Position numbers and translations under genes: made by a program. Shown here piece after piece: positions 32,813-40,247 of a stretch of DNA of 64,000 nucleotides; the first letter of the stretch is position 1, and each line of letters opens with the position of its first letter. The notes under the pieces are model-generated. The model saw nothing but the letters and a program-made list of their open reading frames with translations, was not told the DNA's origin and ran no database searches. Origin of the DNA: Ciceribacter ferrooxidans (GTDB lineage: Bacteria; Pseudomonadota; Alphaproteobacteria; Rhizobiales; Rhizobiaceae); NCBI RefSeq assembly GCF_004137355.1, contig NZ_SDVB01000238.1, positions 310,001-374,000 of the forward strand, read 5' to 3'.

Positions 32813-33079
32813 TCACACCTGCTCGGGCATCGCCCAGGCGTTGAACACCGAAGGGGCCGCCTTCGGCTTCCAGCCGCGGATCAAGGTCTTCACTGTTTGA
32901 TCGGTGTCCAGCGCGCTGAGATCACGGCCGGCGAGACGAAGTCTGACTTCCTCCACGAAATAGGAGTGGGGAAGGTCGACGCCGCCCGACGCCCTGAGTT
33001 CTTCCGCGAGGCGGTCGATGATGCGCTCGGTTTCGGCAGCGTTTTCGTTGTTCTTGGGAGCGCTAGTCGAACGGGCCAT
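32813..33079 (-). CDS. Hypothetical protein
   Basis: An 88-aa protein starting at ATG 33079 (MARSTSAPKNN) with a good AGGAGGAG ribosome binding site. It is soluble, with a charged helix (TERIIDRLAEELRA) and a C-terminal RGWKPKAAPSVFNAWAMPEQV. I recognise no family. Upstream, two CGTTAGGG words in direct orientation (33121 and 33148) flank an AT-rich stretch that probably holds its promoter. The frame extends to 33133. Confidence 0.65.
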   Translation of the reverse strand: MARSTSAPKNNENAAETERIIDRLAEELRASGGVDLPHSYFVEEVRLRLAGRDLSALDTDQTVKTLIRGWKPKAAPSVFNAWAMPEQV

Positions 33080-33183
33080 TGCATTTCTCCTCCTGCAAAC
33101 CGCGGGGGAGAATAGCACGACGTTAGGGATCACTAAAATATAAAATTCGTTAGGGTTTGTGATTCAATCAGCGCGGTCGGCCT

Positions 33184-34098
33184 TCACGGCCAGCGCACGA
33201 CCGGGGGTAGCGAAGACAGGATCGACTCGACGTTTCCGCCGGTCTTCAGCCCGAAGATCGTGCCGCGGTCGTAGAGAAGATTGAACTCGACATAGCGCCC
33301 GCGCCGGACGAGCTGTTCGTCGCGATCGGCCTCCGTCCAGTCGTTGTTGAAGTTCGAGCGGACGATACGCGGGTAGACGAGATTGAAGGCGCGGCCGACA
33401 TCCTGCACGAAAGCGAAATCGGCGGCCCAGCCGCCCTGTTCGGGCCCGGAATGCAGCCAGTCGAAGAAGATGCCGCCGATGCCGCGCGGCTCGTTGCGGT
33501 GCTTCAGGAAGAAGTATTCGTCGCACCAGGTTTTGAAGCGCGGATAGTCCGCGACGGCCGCATGCTTGCTGCAGGTGATCTCCATCGCCCGGTGAAAGAG
33601 GCGGCTGTCGGGGTCCTCCTGGGTGCGTCGGCGGTCGAGCACCGGCGTGAGGTCGGCGCCGCCGCCGAACCACTGGCTGGTCGTGACCACCATGCGGGTG
33701 TTCATGTGAACGGCGGGAACGTTCGGATTGACCGGATGGGCGATCAGCGAAATGCCGGAGGCCCAGAACCGCGGGTCTTCCTCCGCACCGGGCATCTGCT
33801 TGCGGAATTCGGGCGAGAATTCGCCGTAGACGGTCGAGGTGTGGACGCCGACCTTCTCGAAGACGCGGCCTTCCATCATCGACATCCGGCCACCGCCGCC
33901 CGCACCGCCTTCGCGCAGCCAGTCCTTGCCGACGAACCGGCCGGGCGGCTGGTTGGAAAGCGGTCCCGCCAGCTCCTGTTCGAGGGCTTCGAAGGAGGCG
34001 CAGATGGTGTCCCTCAGCGTCTCGAACCAGGCGCGTGCCTCGTTCTTCTTCTCTTCGATGTTCTCGGGCAATTCCCGTGGCAGGTCGGGTCTTTCCAT
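33184..34098 (-). CDS. hemF: Coproporphyrinogen III oxidase, oxygen-dependent
   Basis: A 304-aa enzyme of heme biosynthesis that converts coproporphyrinogen III to protoporphyrinogen IX using O2. Family blocks [52 protein letters not shown] and [16 protein letters not shown] are clear and the length matches. ATG 34098 follows AAGGATTTGAGA; the frame can be read from a TTG at 34104 but that leaves only two bases after the site. No FNR box was evident upstream. Confidence 0.94.
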   Translation of the reverse strand: MERPDLPRELPENIEEKKNEARAWFETLRDTICASFEALEQELAGPLSNQPPGRFVGKDWLREGGAGGGGRMSMMEGRVFEKVGVHTSTVYGEFSPEFRKQMPGAEEDPRFWASGISLIAHPVNPNVPAVHMNTRMVVTTSQWFGGGADLTPVLDRRRTQEDPDSRLFHRAMEITCSKHAAVADYPRFKTWCDEYFFLKHRNEPRGIGGIFFDWLHSGPEQGGWAADFAFVQDVGRAFNLVYPRIVRSNFNNDWTEADRDEQLVRRGRYVEFNLLYDRGTIFGLKTGGNVESILSSLPPVVRWP

Positions 34099-34261
34099 TC
34101 TCAAATCCTTGTCTCCGGCCGTCCTGGACGAGTCGGCCGCATCGCTCCATGGCTTAGCAGGTCACCCGGCGGCGAGCCAGAGAGGCTCCCCGCCGTCCCC
34201 CGAATTTCGACTCGCAAACGGGCGGCTGCGCGACTACATTTCAATGCAGGCGAGGTGTTCG

Positions 34262-34522
34262 ATGGCGAAGATACCCGGCTTGCCGCCGCTCGACGGTCTG
34301 AGGAAGGAAATTGCCAAACATCGGAGGGCGAAGTCCCGTTCCGAGGCCGGACATTTTGTCCGCGAAACCTTCTGCCTGTCGCGCGAGGAGGCGAGAGCCA
34401 AGGCCAAGGAATGGTTCGACGCCTTCCCCAAGGCCGCCTACTGGACCGAGGTCGAAAGCTGGCGACAGCTCGACGGTGACCGCATCGAGTTCACCATGCG
34501 GCGCCTTCCCTCCGCCGACTGA
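34262..34522 (+). CDS. Conserved hypothetical protein
   Basis: An 86-aa small basic protein (MAKIPGLPPLDGLRKEIAKHRRAKSRSEAGHFVRETF...). It ends YWTEVESWRQLDGDRIEFTMRRLPSAD. No family recognised. ATG 34262 follows GAGGTG; the open frame continues upstream within the hemF antisense region, but hemF is the real gene there. Divergent from hemF. Confidence 0.6.
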   Translation: MAKIPGLPPLDGLRKEIAKHRRAKSRSEAGHFVRETFCLSREEARAKAKEWFDAFPKAAYWTEVESWRQLDGDRIEFTMRRLPSAD

Positions 34523-34665
34523 CCTTTTCTGGTCCTATCCGGTGTTTCCCTCTCTCGGCGGCAAGAACCGATAAAGTTTTATCCATGCGCTGAAAGCTTT
34601 CGAAATGCCGGTTTGGCACTCTCCGGGCATCTGTCCGCAATGATTTCGGAAAGCACCAAGAGAGA

Positions 34666-35622
34666 ATGAGTCTTCTGCAGCCCCTGTCCTCCGCCGCAAC
34701 GTTCGCGCGCGCCAGCGAACGCGTCACGACATCCGCGGTCGTGCCGGCTCGCGCCGTCGCCGCACGGAAAGTCGACGCGCCCGCCGAAAACGACGGCTAC
34801 TGGTCGATTACCGCAAGCCTCGGGACGGGAGGCCTGTCGCTGTCGAGCGCCGCAGACGCGACGGGGCGTGCCGCCGCGCTGACCGATATCGCCGCTCTCG
34901 GCATTGAGACGACCACCGGCATCGTCATGGACATTCGCGACCGGCTGATAGAGGCCCGCTCACCAGGCGCCGACCGCAATGCGCTGAATGCGGAGATCGG
35001 CGCGCTCAAGGAGCAATTGGCGGCGACCGCCGCCTCGAGTACCTATGACGGACAGAACTGGCTCCATCTTGAGGCAGGGCAGCGGCCGAAGGTGCAATCC
35101 GTCGTCGCCTCGGTGTCGCGGTCGGGACCGGGCGAGCTTGCCGTCAATCTCGCGGATTTCGACACCGGTCGCTCCGTGGTCACCAGCAGCGAGAACGCGG
35201 CTGACGGTGTGCTCACACGTGCCCATGCCGGGCTGACCCGCAGCGGCGGCACTTACGCCTATTTCCTTCTCGACGCCAACGCCGCGGTTCCAACGTCCTC
35301 GCCGGTGCGCGAGGTTGCTCTTGCCGACAGCACCAACTCGGCGGAACTCGATGGAATGATCGCCGCCGTCGACAGCATGCTGACCGGCCTCTACGAGGCC
35401 GGCGCCTCGCTCGGCGCCATGCGCAAGGGCATCGCCGGCGACGACGGCTTCCTCGACAGCATTCCGGAGATGATCGAAAGCGCCGTCGGTGAACGCATCG
35501 AAACCGCAATGACCGGTGACGAGGCCTTGCGTGCGGCGCTGCAGGTCCGCGACCAGCTTCAGGCGGCCGGCCTCAACATGGCAAACGGCGACATGCGGGC
35601 ACTATCCGACCTGTTCCGCTGA
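34666..35622 (+). CDS. Orphan flagellin-like protein
   Basis: A 318-aa protein with the outline of a rhizobial flagellin. The N-terminal third (DGYWSITASLGTGGLSLSSAAD...GIETTTGIVMDIRDRLIEARSPGADRNALNAEI...TYDGQNWLHL) and the C-terminal 45 residues (ending DQLQAAGLNMANGDMRALSDLFR) align by eye with flagellin D0/D1 arms, including the final SLFR-like DLFR. The very N-terminal D0 helix is altered (MSLLQPLSSAATFARASERV). No flagellar genes flank it; a convergent hydrolase-like gene follows at 35659. It may be a divergent flagellin, a hook-associated-like protein, or a decayed paralogue. Confidence 0.8.
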   Translation: MSLLQPLSSAATFARASERVTTSAVVPARAVAARKVDAPAENDGYWSITASLGTGGLSLSSAADATGRAAALTDIAALGIETTTGIVMDIRDRLIEARSPGADRNALNAEIGALKEQLAATAASSTYDGQNWLHLEAGQRPKVQSVVASVSRSGPGELAVNLADFDTGRSVVTSSENAADGVLTRAHAGLTRSGGTYAYFLLDANAAVPTSSPVREVALADSTNSAELDGMIAAVDSMLTGLYEAGASLGAMRKGIAGDDGFLDSIPEMIESAVGERIETAMTGDEALRAALQVRDQLQAAGLNMANGDMRALSDLFR

Positions 35623-35658
35623 CGGCTTCGTCTCGACCGTCAGGCGTAAGGTGCCACG

Positions 35659-36798
35659 TCAGTGGATGGAGTTCTTCTTCGGAGCTCTCCGCCGTGCCGC
35701 AGGTCTGCGTACGCCGGGTGCGGCGGGGGCGTTTTCAGGCACAACCGAGACCTCCTCGTCCTTCACCGTGTCGGCGGCATCTGCGACGGGGATATTCTCT
35801 GCAAGAGGCTCCACGTCCGCCGGAGCCGGCGTGGCGGTCTCGACGACGGCCGGCAGGCTGTGTCCGATGATCTCCTTCAACACCCTGGTGACGTGCAGCG
35901 AACCCGGCAGGTCGGTGTTCGTCGAATGTCCGGCGAGCGGCACGCGGATATCGGTGTCGATCTGCGGACGGGAATTGACCTCGCCGTACCAATCCAGTTC
36001 GCCGACTACGTCGACGACGTCGGTGAACTCTGGCGGCATGACGATGCGCCCGCCGAAGGTCACGATCCTCAGTCCCTCGGCAAGCGCGCGGAGGCGCTGG
36101 CGGTTTGAGCGCCGCAGCTCGTAGAGCGCTTCGGAGAGCACCCGGTTGCCGCTCGAATGGGCCGCCAGCATATGGAAGGAGAGACGCGGATCGCCGAGCA
36201 GCTCCGCCGCCGTGTCCGCGTCGAGGCACGAGCGGCGCTCGGGCTCCGGCTTCAGACGGCGTTGTGCGTAGGCGCCGAGCTGCGGGCGGCCGACCGCATC
36301 GTCCAGCGTTTCCATCTGGCTGCGGAAATGCCCGAGCCAGCCGAAGAAGAAGCTTCCGCCCATCGTTTCGACGACAACGTCTCCGAGGCCGTAGCCGGAG
36401 ACGATCGCCGCGACGGGGGCGCCGACGGCGTCGGCGACGTTGCGGGCGAAGGCCGCCGCGCCGATGGCCGAACCGCCGACGCCGGCGATCGCCAGCACAT
36501 GGACGTCCTTGCCGCCGCGCAGGAGGTATTCGTCTACGCTGTCGCACAAGGTCAGCATGCCGGCGCCGGTCGGCGGCACGATCATGATCAGCCCCTCGGC
36601 GGTGATGGAGTCGCTGATATAGAACACTTCCTCGGAGGAAAGCGCCTTCACGTCATAGAAGAGCGCATCGAGACCGGTGTTGCGCGCTCTCAGCGCTTCC
36701 AGCGCCACGTTGCGGAACGGCCGGCGCTGCAGTCTTTCAGGAAAGCTCAGGCTGCGCGCGAACTGCGTCAGGCCCAGGGTGAATGCCGTATCGAACAT
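35659..36798 (-). CDS. Possible alpha/beta-hydrolase-fold (lipase-like) protein
   Basis: A 379-aa protein starting at ATG 36798 (MFDTAFTLGLTQFARSL) with a GAGGTGG site upstream. I recognise no named family. A nucleophile-elbow-like HMLAAHSSGNRVLSEALYEL, a VTFGG strand resembling lipase class 3, an acid candidate in GELDWYGEVNS and a His in PLAGHSTNTD come in the order Ser-Asp-His. A preceding stretch (VHVLAIAGVGGSAIGAAAFARNVADAVGAPVAAIVSGYG) looks membrane- or nucleotide-like. The C-terminal about 60 residues are Pro/Ala/acidic-rich with a basic RRPAARRRAPKK tail. Function unknown. Confidence 0.6.
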   Translation of the reverse strand: MFDTAFTLGLTQFARSLSFPERLQRRPFRNVALEALRARNTGLDALFYDVKALSSEEVFYISDSITAEGLIMIVPPTGAGMLTLCDSVDEYLLRGGKDVHVLAIAGVGGSAIGAAAFARNVADAVGAPVAAIVSGYGLGDVVVETMGGSFFFGWLGHFRSQMETLDDAVGRPQLGAYAQRRLKPEPERRSCLDADTAAELLGDPRLSFHMLAAHSSGNRVLSEALYELRRSNRQRLRALAEGLRIVTFGGRIVMPPEFTDVVDVVGELDWYGEVNSRPQIDTDIRVPLAGHSTNTDLPGSLHVTRVLKEIIGHSLPAVVETATPAPADVEPLAENIPVADAADTVKDEEVSVVPENAPAAPGVRRPAARRRAPKKNSIH

Positions 36799-36879
36799 AA
36801 GGCCACCTCGTCGTTCTTTCGCGCTGCAGCATGACACAACGGCCGGACTTCGCCAAGCGCGTGTTTGCCGCAACCGTCT

Positions 36880-37344
36880 TCAACTCTCAAGCAGATGCGG
36901 TCCGCCGCCCTTTTCGGCCAGCGCGTCCATCGGATTTCTGAGCGGGCAGTCGTTCATGGACAGGCATCCGCAACCGATGCAGCCGGTCAGATGATCCCTC
37001 AGCGACTGCAACTGGTCGATCCGTCTGTCGAGTGCGTCGCGCCAGCGTTCAGAAAGCCGCCTCCAGTCCTCGGCCGTCAGTGGCCGGTCGTGCGGCAGCA
37101 CGGAGAGCGCCTCGCCGATCTCCGCAAGCGGAATACCGGTCTTTTGTGCAACCTTGATGACGGCGACACGCCGGAGCACCGAGCGGGGATAGCGGCGCTG
37201 GTTGCCACGATTGCGGTTGCTGTGGATCAGACCCTTGGCTTCGTAGAAATGCAGCGTCGAGACGGCAATGCCGCTGCGCTCGGCGACCTCGCCGACGCTC
37301 AGTTCGCGCCGCGGCGTTTCGGGATGTGATTTCTTCGCGACCAT
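36880..37344 (-). CDS. soxR: Redox-sensitive transcriptional activator SoxR
   Basis: A 154-aa MerR-family regulator. The winged HTH ([26 protein letters not shown]) is followed by a dimerisation helix and the [2Fe-2S] cluster motif [12 protein letters not shown] (C-x2-C-x-C-x5-C), so it should sense redox-cycling compounds. I chose ATG 37344; the frame extends to 37467. Its operator overlaps its own promoter immediately upstream. No obvious target gene (flavoprotein, SoxS, efflux pump) is adjacent in the sense orientation, though an ABC exporter pair begins about 900 bases away. Confidence 0.92.
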   Translation of the reverse strand: MVAKKSHPETPRRELSVGEVAERSGIAVSTLHFYEAKGLIHSNRNRGNQRRYPRSVLRRVAVIKVAQKTGIPLAEIGEALSVLPHDRPLTAEDWRRLSERWRDALDRRIDQLQSLRDHLTGCIGCGCLSMNDCPLRNPMDALAEKGGGPHLLES

Positions 37345-37345
37345 G

Positions 37346-37398
37346 TTGACCTCAATATTGGTTGAGGTCTTATACGGTGAGGCAAGCGCTTTTCCAAG
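37346..37398. promoter_or_regulatory. SoxR operator with overlapping promoters on both strands
   Basis: CCTCAATATTGGTTGAGG (within 37350-37367, extended by GA/TC to 37348-37369) is a perfect palindrome in both arms around TATTGG and matches the SoxR box CCTCAA-N6-TTGAGG. On the minus strand a soxR promoter CTTGGA (37393-37398)-N17-GTATAA (37370-37375) places the start within the operator. On the plus strand TTGACC (37346-37351) and TATACG (37371-37376) flank the operator with a 19-base spacer, the spacing typical of MerR/SoxR-activated promoters. Confidence 0.8.
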
Positions 37399-37423
37399 TG
37401 GCGGCAGAGATGCCGCCCGGCGG

Positions 37424-37891
37424 TCAGGCTTGCGCGAACCCGGTCTGCCGCAGGGCCTCGCCGGCAATCATTGCCGCCGACATGGCGACGTTGATCGAGC
37501 GCTGGCCCGGCACCATCGGAATGATGACGCGCGTCTCGGCGGTGTCATGGACGAGATCGGGAACGCCGGCGCTTTCCCGGCCGAAGAGAAGGATGTCGTC
37601 GGGACGGAAGACAAAGTCGGCATAGGGGGTGGCGGCCCTGGTCGATGCCAGGACCAGCCGGCGGCCGGTCGCCGCCCGCCAGGCCTCGAAGCGTTCCCAG
37701 TTGACGTGGCGCACGAGCGAGACGGCGTTCAGATAATCCATGCCGGCGCGCTTCAGGTTGCGGTCGGAGATGTCGAAACCGGCCGGCTCGATGATGTCGA
37801 CGCCGAGGCCGAGGCAGGCGGCGAGGCGAAGGATGGTGCCGGTATTGCCGGGAATGTCCGGCTGGTAGAGGGCGATGCGCAGCAAGGTCAT
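37424..37891 (-). CDS. trmL: tRNA (cytidine(34)-2'-O)-methyltransferase (TrmL)
   Basis: A 155-aa SPOUT-fold methyltransferase of the TrmL/CspR group. [25 protein letters not shown] and [19 protein letters not shown] are the conserved blocks forming the trefoil-knot AdoMet site. It methylates the wobble base of certain tRNA-Leu species. The length is normal. It is transcribed toward soxR with 79 bases between. Confidence 0.9.
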   Translation of the reverse strand: MTLLRIALYQPDIPGNTGTILRLAACLGLGVDIIEPAGFDISDRNLKRAGMDYLNAVSLVRHVNWERFEAWRAATGRRLVLASTRAATPYADFVFRPDDILLFGRESAGVPDLVHDTAETRVIIPMVPGQRSINVAMSAAMIAGEALRQTGFAQA

Positions 37892-38274
37892 GGCGCGTTT
37901 CTTAAGCCAGGTGGAACCGCAAGCTCAAGTGCCGGTTCGGCGAGCGGTCGAGTTGTGGTCAACGGGCAACACCGCGGCAGCGATGCGCGCTGAAGGAGCA
38001 GATTGATGCTTTTCAATTCGGCGGGAGGCGGTTAGGTTTCGCATCTCTTCAACACGCAACAGGGAGGCCTTGATGATACCCACTGGCGTTATTTGCCTCC
38101 CGGTCCCGGACATGCATCCGACGGCGTGGTAGCGATCAGCTCGCTCCTTTTCTGATTTTCCGTTTTGTTCAAGGCGCAGTTCCTATGGGTTGCGCCGTCC
38201 GTTCAAACCCCTGATTCCGTTTGTTGCGGCATCGCCGCGCGGTGTCGACAGGGGCAAGACGAGTGGAGATATTC
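37892..38274 (+). promoter_or_regulatory. 383-bp leader region upstream of the ABC exporter pair with two possible mini-ORFs
   Basis: Two very short frames with strong ribosome binding sites lie here. One starts at ATG 38006 after AAGGAGCAG and encodes MLFNSAGGG. The other starts at ATG 38073 after AGGGAGG and encodes MIPTGVICLPVPDMHPTAW, ending at TAG 38130-38132. Right after the second stop, AGCGA-TCAGC-TCGCT and CCTTTTCTGATTTTC could form a weak terminator. Whether they are translated is not known; the arrangement recalls leader-peptide attenuation. Confidence 0.4.
38073..38132 (+). CDS. Possible 19-aa leader peptide
   Basis: ATG 38073 follows AGGGAGGCCTTG with near-ideal spacing and gives MIPTGVICLPVPDMHPTAW. 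It is too short for ordinary gene prediction. A short hairpin with a T-rich tail starts at its stop codon. It may regulate the downstream ABC half-transporter; it may also be chance. Confidence 0.35.
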   Translation: MIPTGVICLPVPDMHPTAW

Positions 38275-40134
38275 ATGTTTGGCTGGTTCGAACAGCGACT
38301 CAATCCCTATCCGGCGGGTGTTCCGACCCTGCCGCCGAAAGGGCTCTTCCGCTTCTGCTGGTACTATTCAAAGCCGGCGGCCCCGTGGCTTCTCGGCGTG
38401 GCGATCTGTACCGCGCTGATCGCCGTCGGCGAGGTGACGCTCTTCCGTTTCCTCGGCGACATCGTCGACTGGCTTTCCAAGGCCGACCGCGAAACCTTCC
38501 TGCAATCGGAGGCCCCGCGGCTCGTCGGCATGGCGCTCGTCGTCCTCGTCGGGCTGCCGCTCGTCGTTGCAATCGACTCCCTCATCATGCACCAGGTGCT
38601 GCTCGGCAACATGCCGATGATTGCGCGCTGGCAGATGCACCGCTTCCTGCTCCGGCACTCGATGACCTTCTTCGCCAACGAGTTCGCCGGGCGCGTCGCG
38701 ACCAAGGTCATGCAGACCTCGCTTGCGGTGCGCGAAGGGGTGATGAAGGTGCTCGACGTCTTCGTCTACGTCGTCACCTATTTCATTTCGATGATCGTGA
38801 TCGTCGCCACGGCCGATCTGAGGCTCGTCGCGCCGCTCGTCATCTGGGTCGTCGTCTACGTGTCGATCGTCAGCTATTTCGTTCCGCGGCTGCGGAAGGT
38901 CTCGGCCGATCAGGCGGATGCACGCTCGATGATGACGGGCCGGATCGTCGACAGCTACACCAACATCGCGACGGTGAAGCTGTTCTCGCATGCCGGCCGC
39001 GAGGAAGACTATGCCCGCAACGGCATGGACGAGTTCCTCGTCACGGTTCACCGGCAGATGCGGATGGTGACGCTCTTCCACGTGCTCGTCTACGTCAACA
39101 ACTGTATCGCGCTCTTCGCCGTCGGATCGCTGTCGATCTCCTTCTGGCTGGGCGGCTCGATCTCGGTCGGGGCGATTGCGATCGCCATCGGCCTCGCCAT
39201 GCGCATCAACGGCATGTCGCAGTGGATCATGTGGGAGGTCTCGGCGCTCTTCGAGAACGTCGGCACCGTCTATGACGGCATGAAGATGATGACCAAGGCG
39301 CACGATGTCGTCGATGCGCCCGGCGCCAGGGCGTTGACGGTGGAAAAGGGCGAGATCGTCTACGATCACGTCCGCTTCCACTACGGCAAGGCGAAGGGCG
39401 TCATCGAGGACTTCTCGCTGGTCGTCAATCCGGGCGAGAAGGTCGGTCTGGTCGGCCGCTCCGGCGCCGGCAAGACGACCCTGATGAACCTGCTGCTGCG
39501 CTTCTACGACCTCGAGAAGGGAAAGATCCTGATCGACGGTCAGGACATTGCGATGGTGTCGCAGGACAGCCTGCGGTCGATGATCGGCGTCGTCACGCAG
39601 GATACCTCGCTCCTGCACCGCTCGATCCGCGACAACATCGCCTACGGCCGTCCACAGGCGAGCGACGCGGAGGTGATCGAGGCGGCGAAGCGGGCGAATG
39701 CCTGGGAGTTCATCGAAGGGCTCGTCGACTACAAGGGCCGCACCGGCCTCGACGCCCAGGTGGGCGAACGCGGCGTCAAGCTCTCCGGCGGCCAGCGGCA
39801 GCGCATCGCGATCGCCCGGGTGTTCCTCAAGAACGCCCCGATCCTGGTGCTCGACGAGGCGACCTCGGCGCTCGACTCGGAAGTCGAGGCGGCGATCCAG
39901 GAAAGCCTGTTCTCGCTGATGGAGGGCAAGACGGTGATCGCGATCGCTCACCGGCTTTCGACGCTGACGCAGATGGACCGGCTGATCGTGCTCGACAAGG
40001 GCCGGATCATAGAGACCGGCACCCATAGTGAACTGGTGGCGCTCGGCGGCATCTATGCCGATCTCTGGAACCGCCAGTCCGGCGGCTTCCTCGCCGACCA
40101 CGACCTCGACGAGACGGAGCAGGCGGCGGAGTAA
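38275..40134 (+). CDS. ABC exporter half-transporter (TM domain fused to ATPase), first of tandem pair
   Basis: A 619-aa MsbA-like half exporter. An N-terminal six-helix TM domain (about 40-340) is followed by an ATPase with GRSGAGKTTLMNLLLRFYDLEKGKILIDGQDI, the Q-loop VTQDTSLLHRSIRDNIAYGR, signature KLSGGQRQRIAIARV and Walker B LVLDEATSALDSE. Such proteins export lipids or drugs. ATG 38275 follows GTGGAG. A close paralogue follows, so a heterodimeric exporter is likely. Two GC-rich hairpins separate the genes. Confidence 0.9.
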   Translation: MFGWFEQRLNPYPAGVPTLPPKGLFRFCWYYSKPAAPWLLGVAICTALIAVGEVTLFRFLGDIVDWLSKADRETFLQSEAPRLVGMALVVLVGLPLVVAIDSLIMHQVLLGNMPMIARWQMHRFLLRHSMTFFANEFAGRVATKVMQTSLAVREGVMKVLDVFVYVVTYFISMIVIVATADLRLVAPLVIWVVVYVSIVSYFVPRLRKVSADQADARSMMTGRIVDSYTNIATVKLFSHAGREEDYARNGMDEFLVTVHRQMRMVTLFHVLVYVNNCIALFAVGSLSISFWLGGSISVGAIAIAIGLAMRINGMSQWIMWEVSALFENVGTVYDGMKMMTKAHDVVDAPGARALTVEKGEIVYDHVRFHYGKAKGVIEDFSLVVNPGEKVGLVGRSGAGKTTLMNLLLRFYDLEKGKILIDGQDIAMVSQDSLRSMIGVVTQDTSLLHRSIRDNIAYGRPQASDAEVIEAAKRANAWEFIEGLVDYKGRTGLDAQVGERGVKLSGGQRQRIAIARVFLKNAPILVLDEATSALDSEVEAAIQESLFSLMEGKTVIAIAHRLSTLTQMDRLIVLDKGRIIETGTHSELVALGGIYADLWNRQSGGFLADHDLDETEQAAE

Positions 40135-40213
40135 CTCCGCCGCCTAAGGCAACAGGCGCTACGCTTCCCGGCCGCCGCCGCATCGCGCTCCGTGGTGCGG
40201 CGGCGGTCGTCCT
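40123..40213 (+). terminator. Two GC-rich hairpins between the ABC exporter genes
   Basis: GGCGGCGGAGT/ACTCCGCCGCC forms an 11-bp palindrome around the TAA stop (40123-40145). A second 11-bp stem, CCGCCGCCGCA (40172-40182) with TGCGGCGGCGG (40196-40206), is followed by TCGTCCTTTCC. The second resembles a terminator with a poor T-run. Confidence 0.55.
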
Positions 40214-40247
40214 TTCCGCGGCGCGGGAATCCGCCTATATCCCTTTC

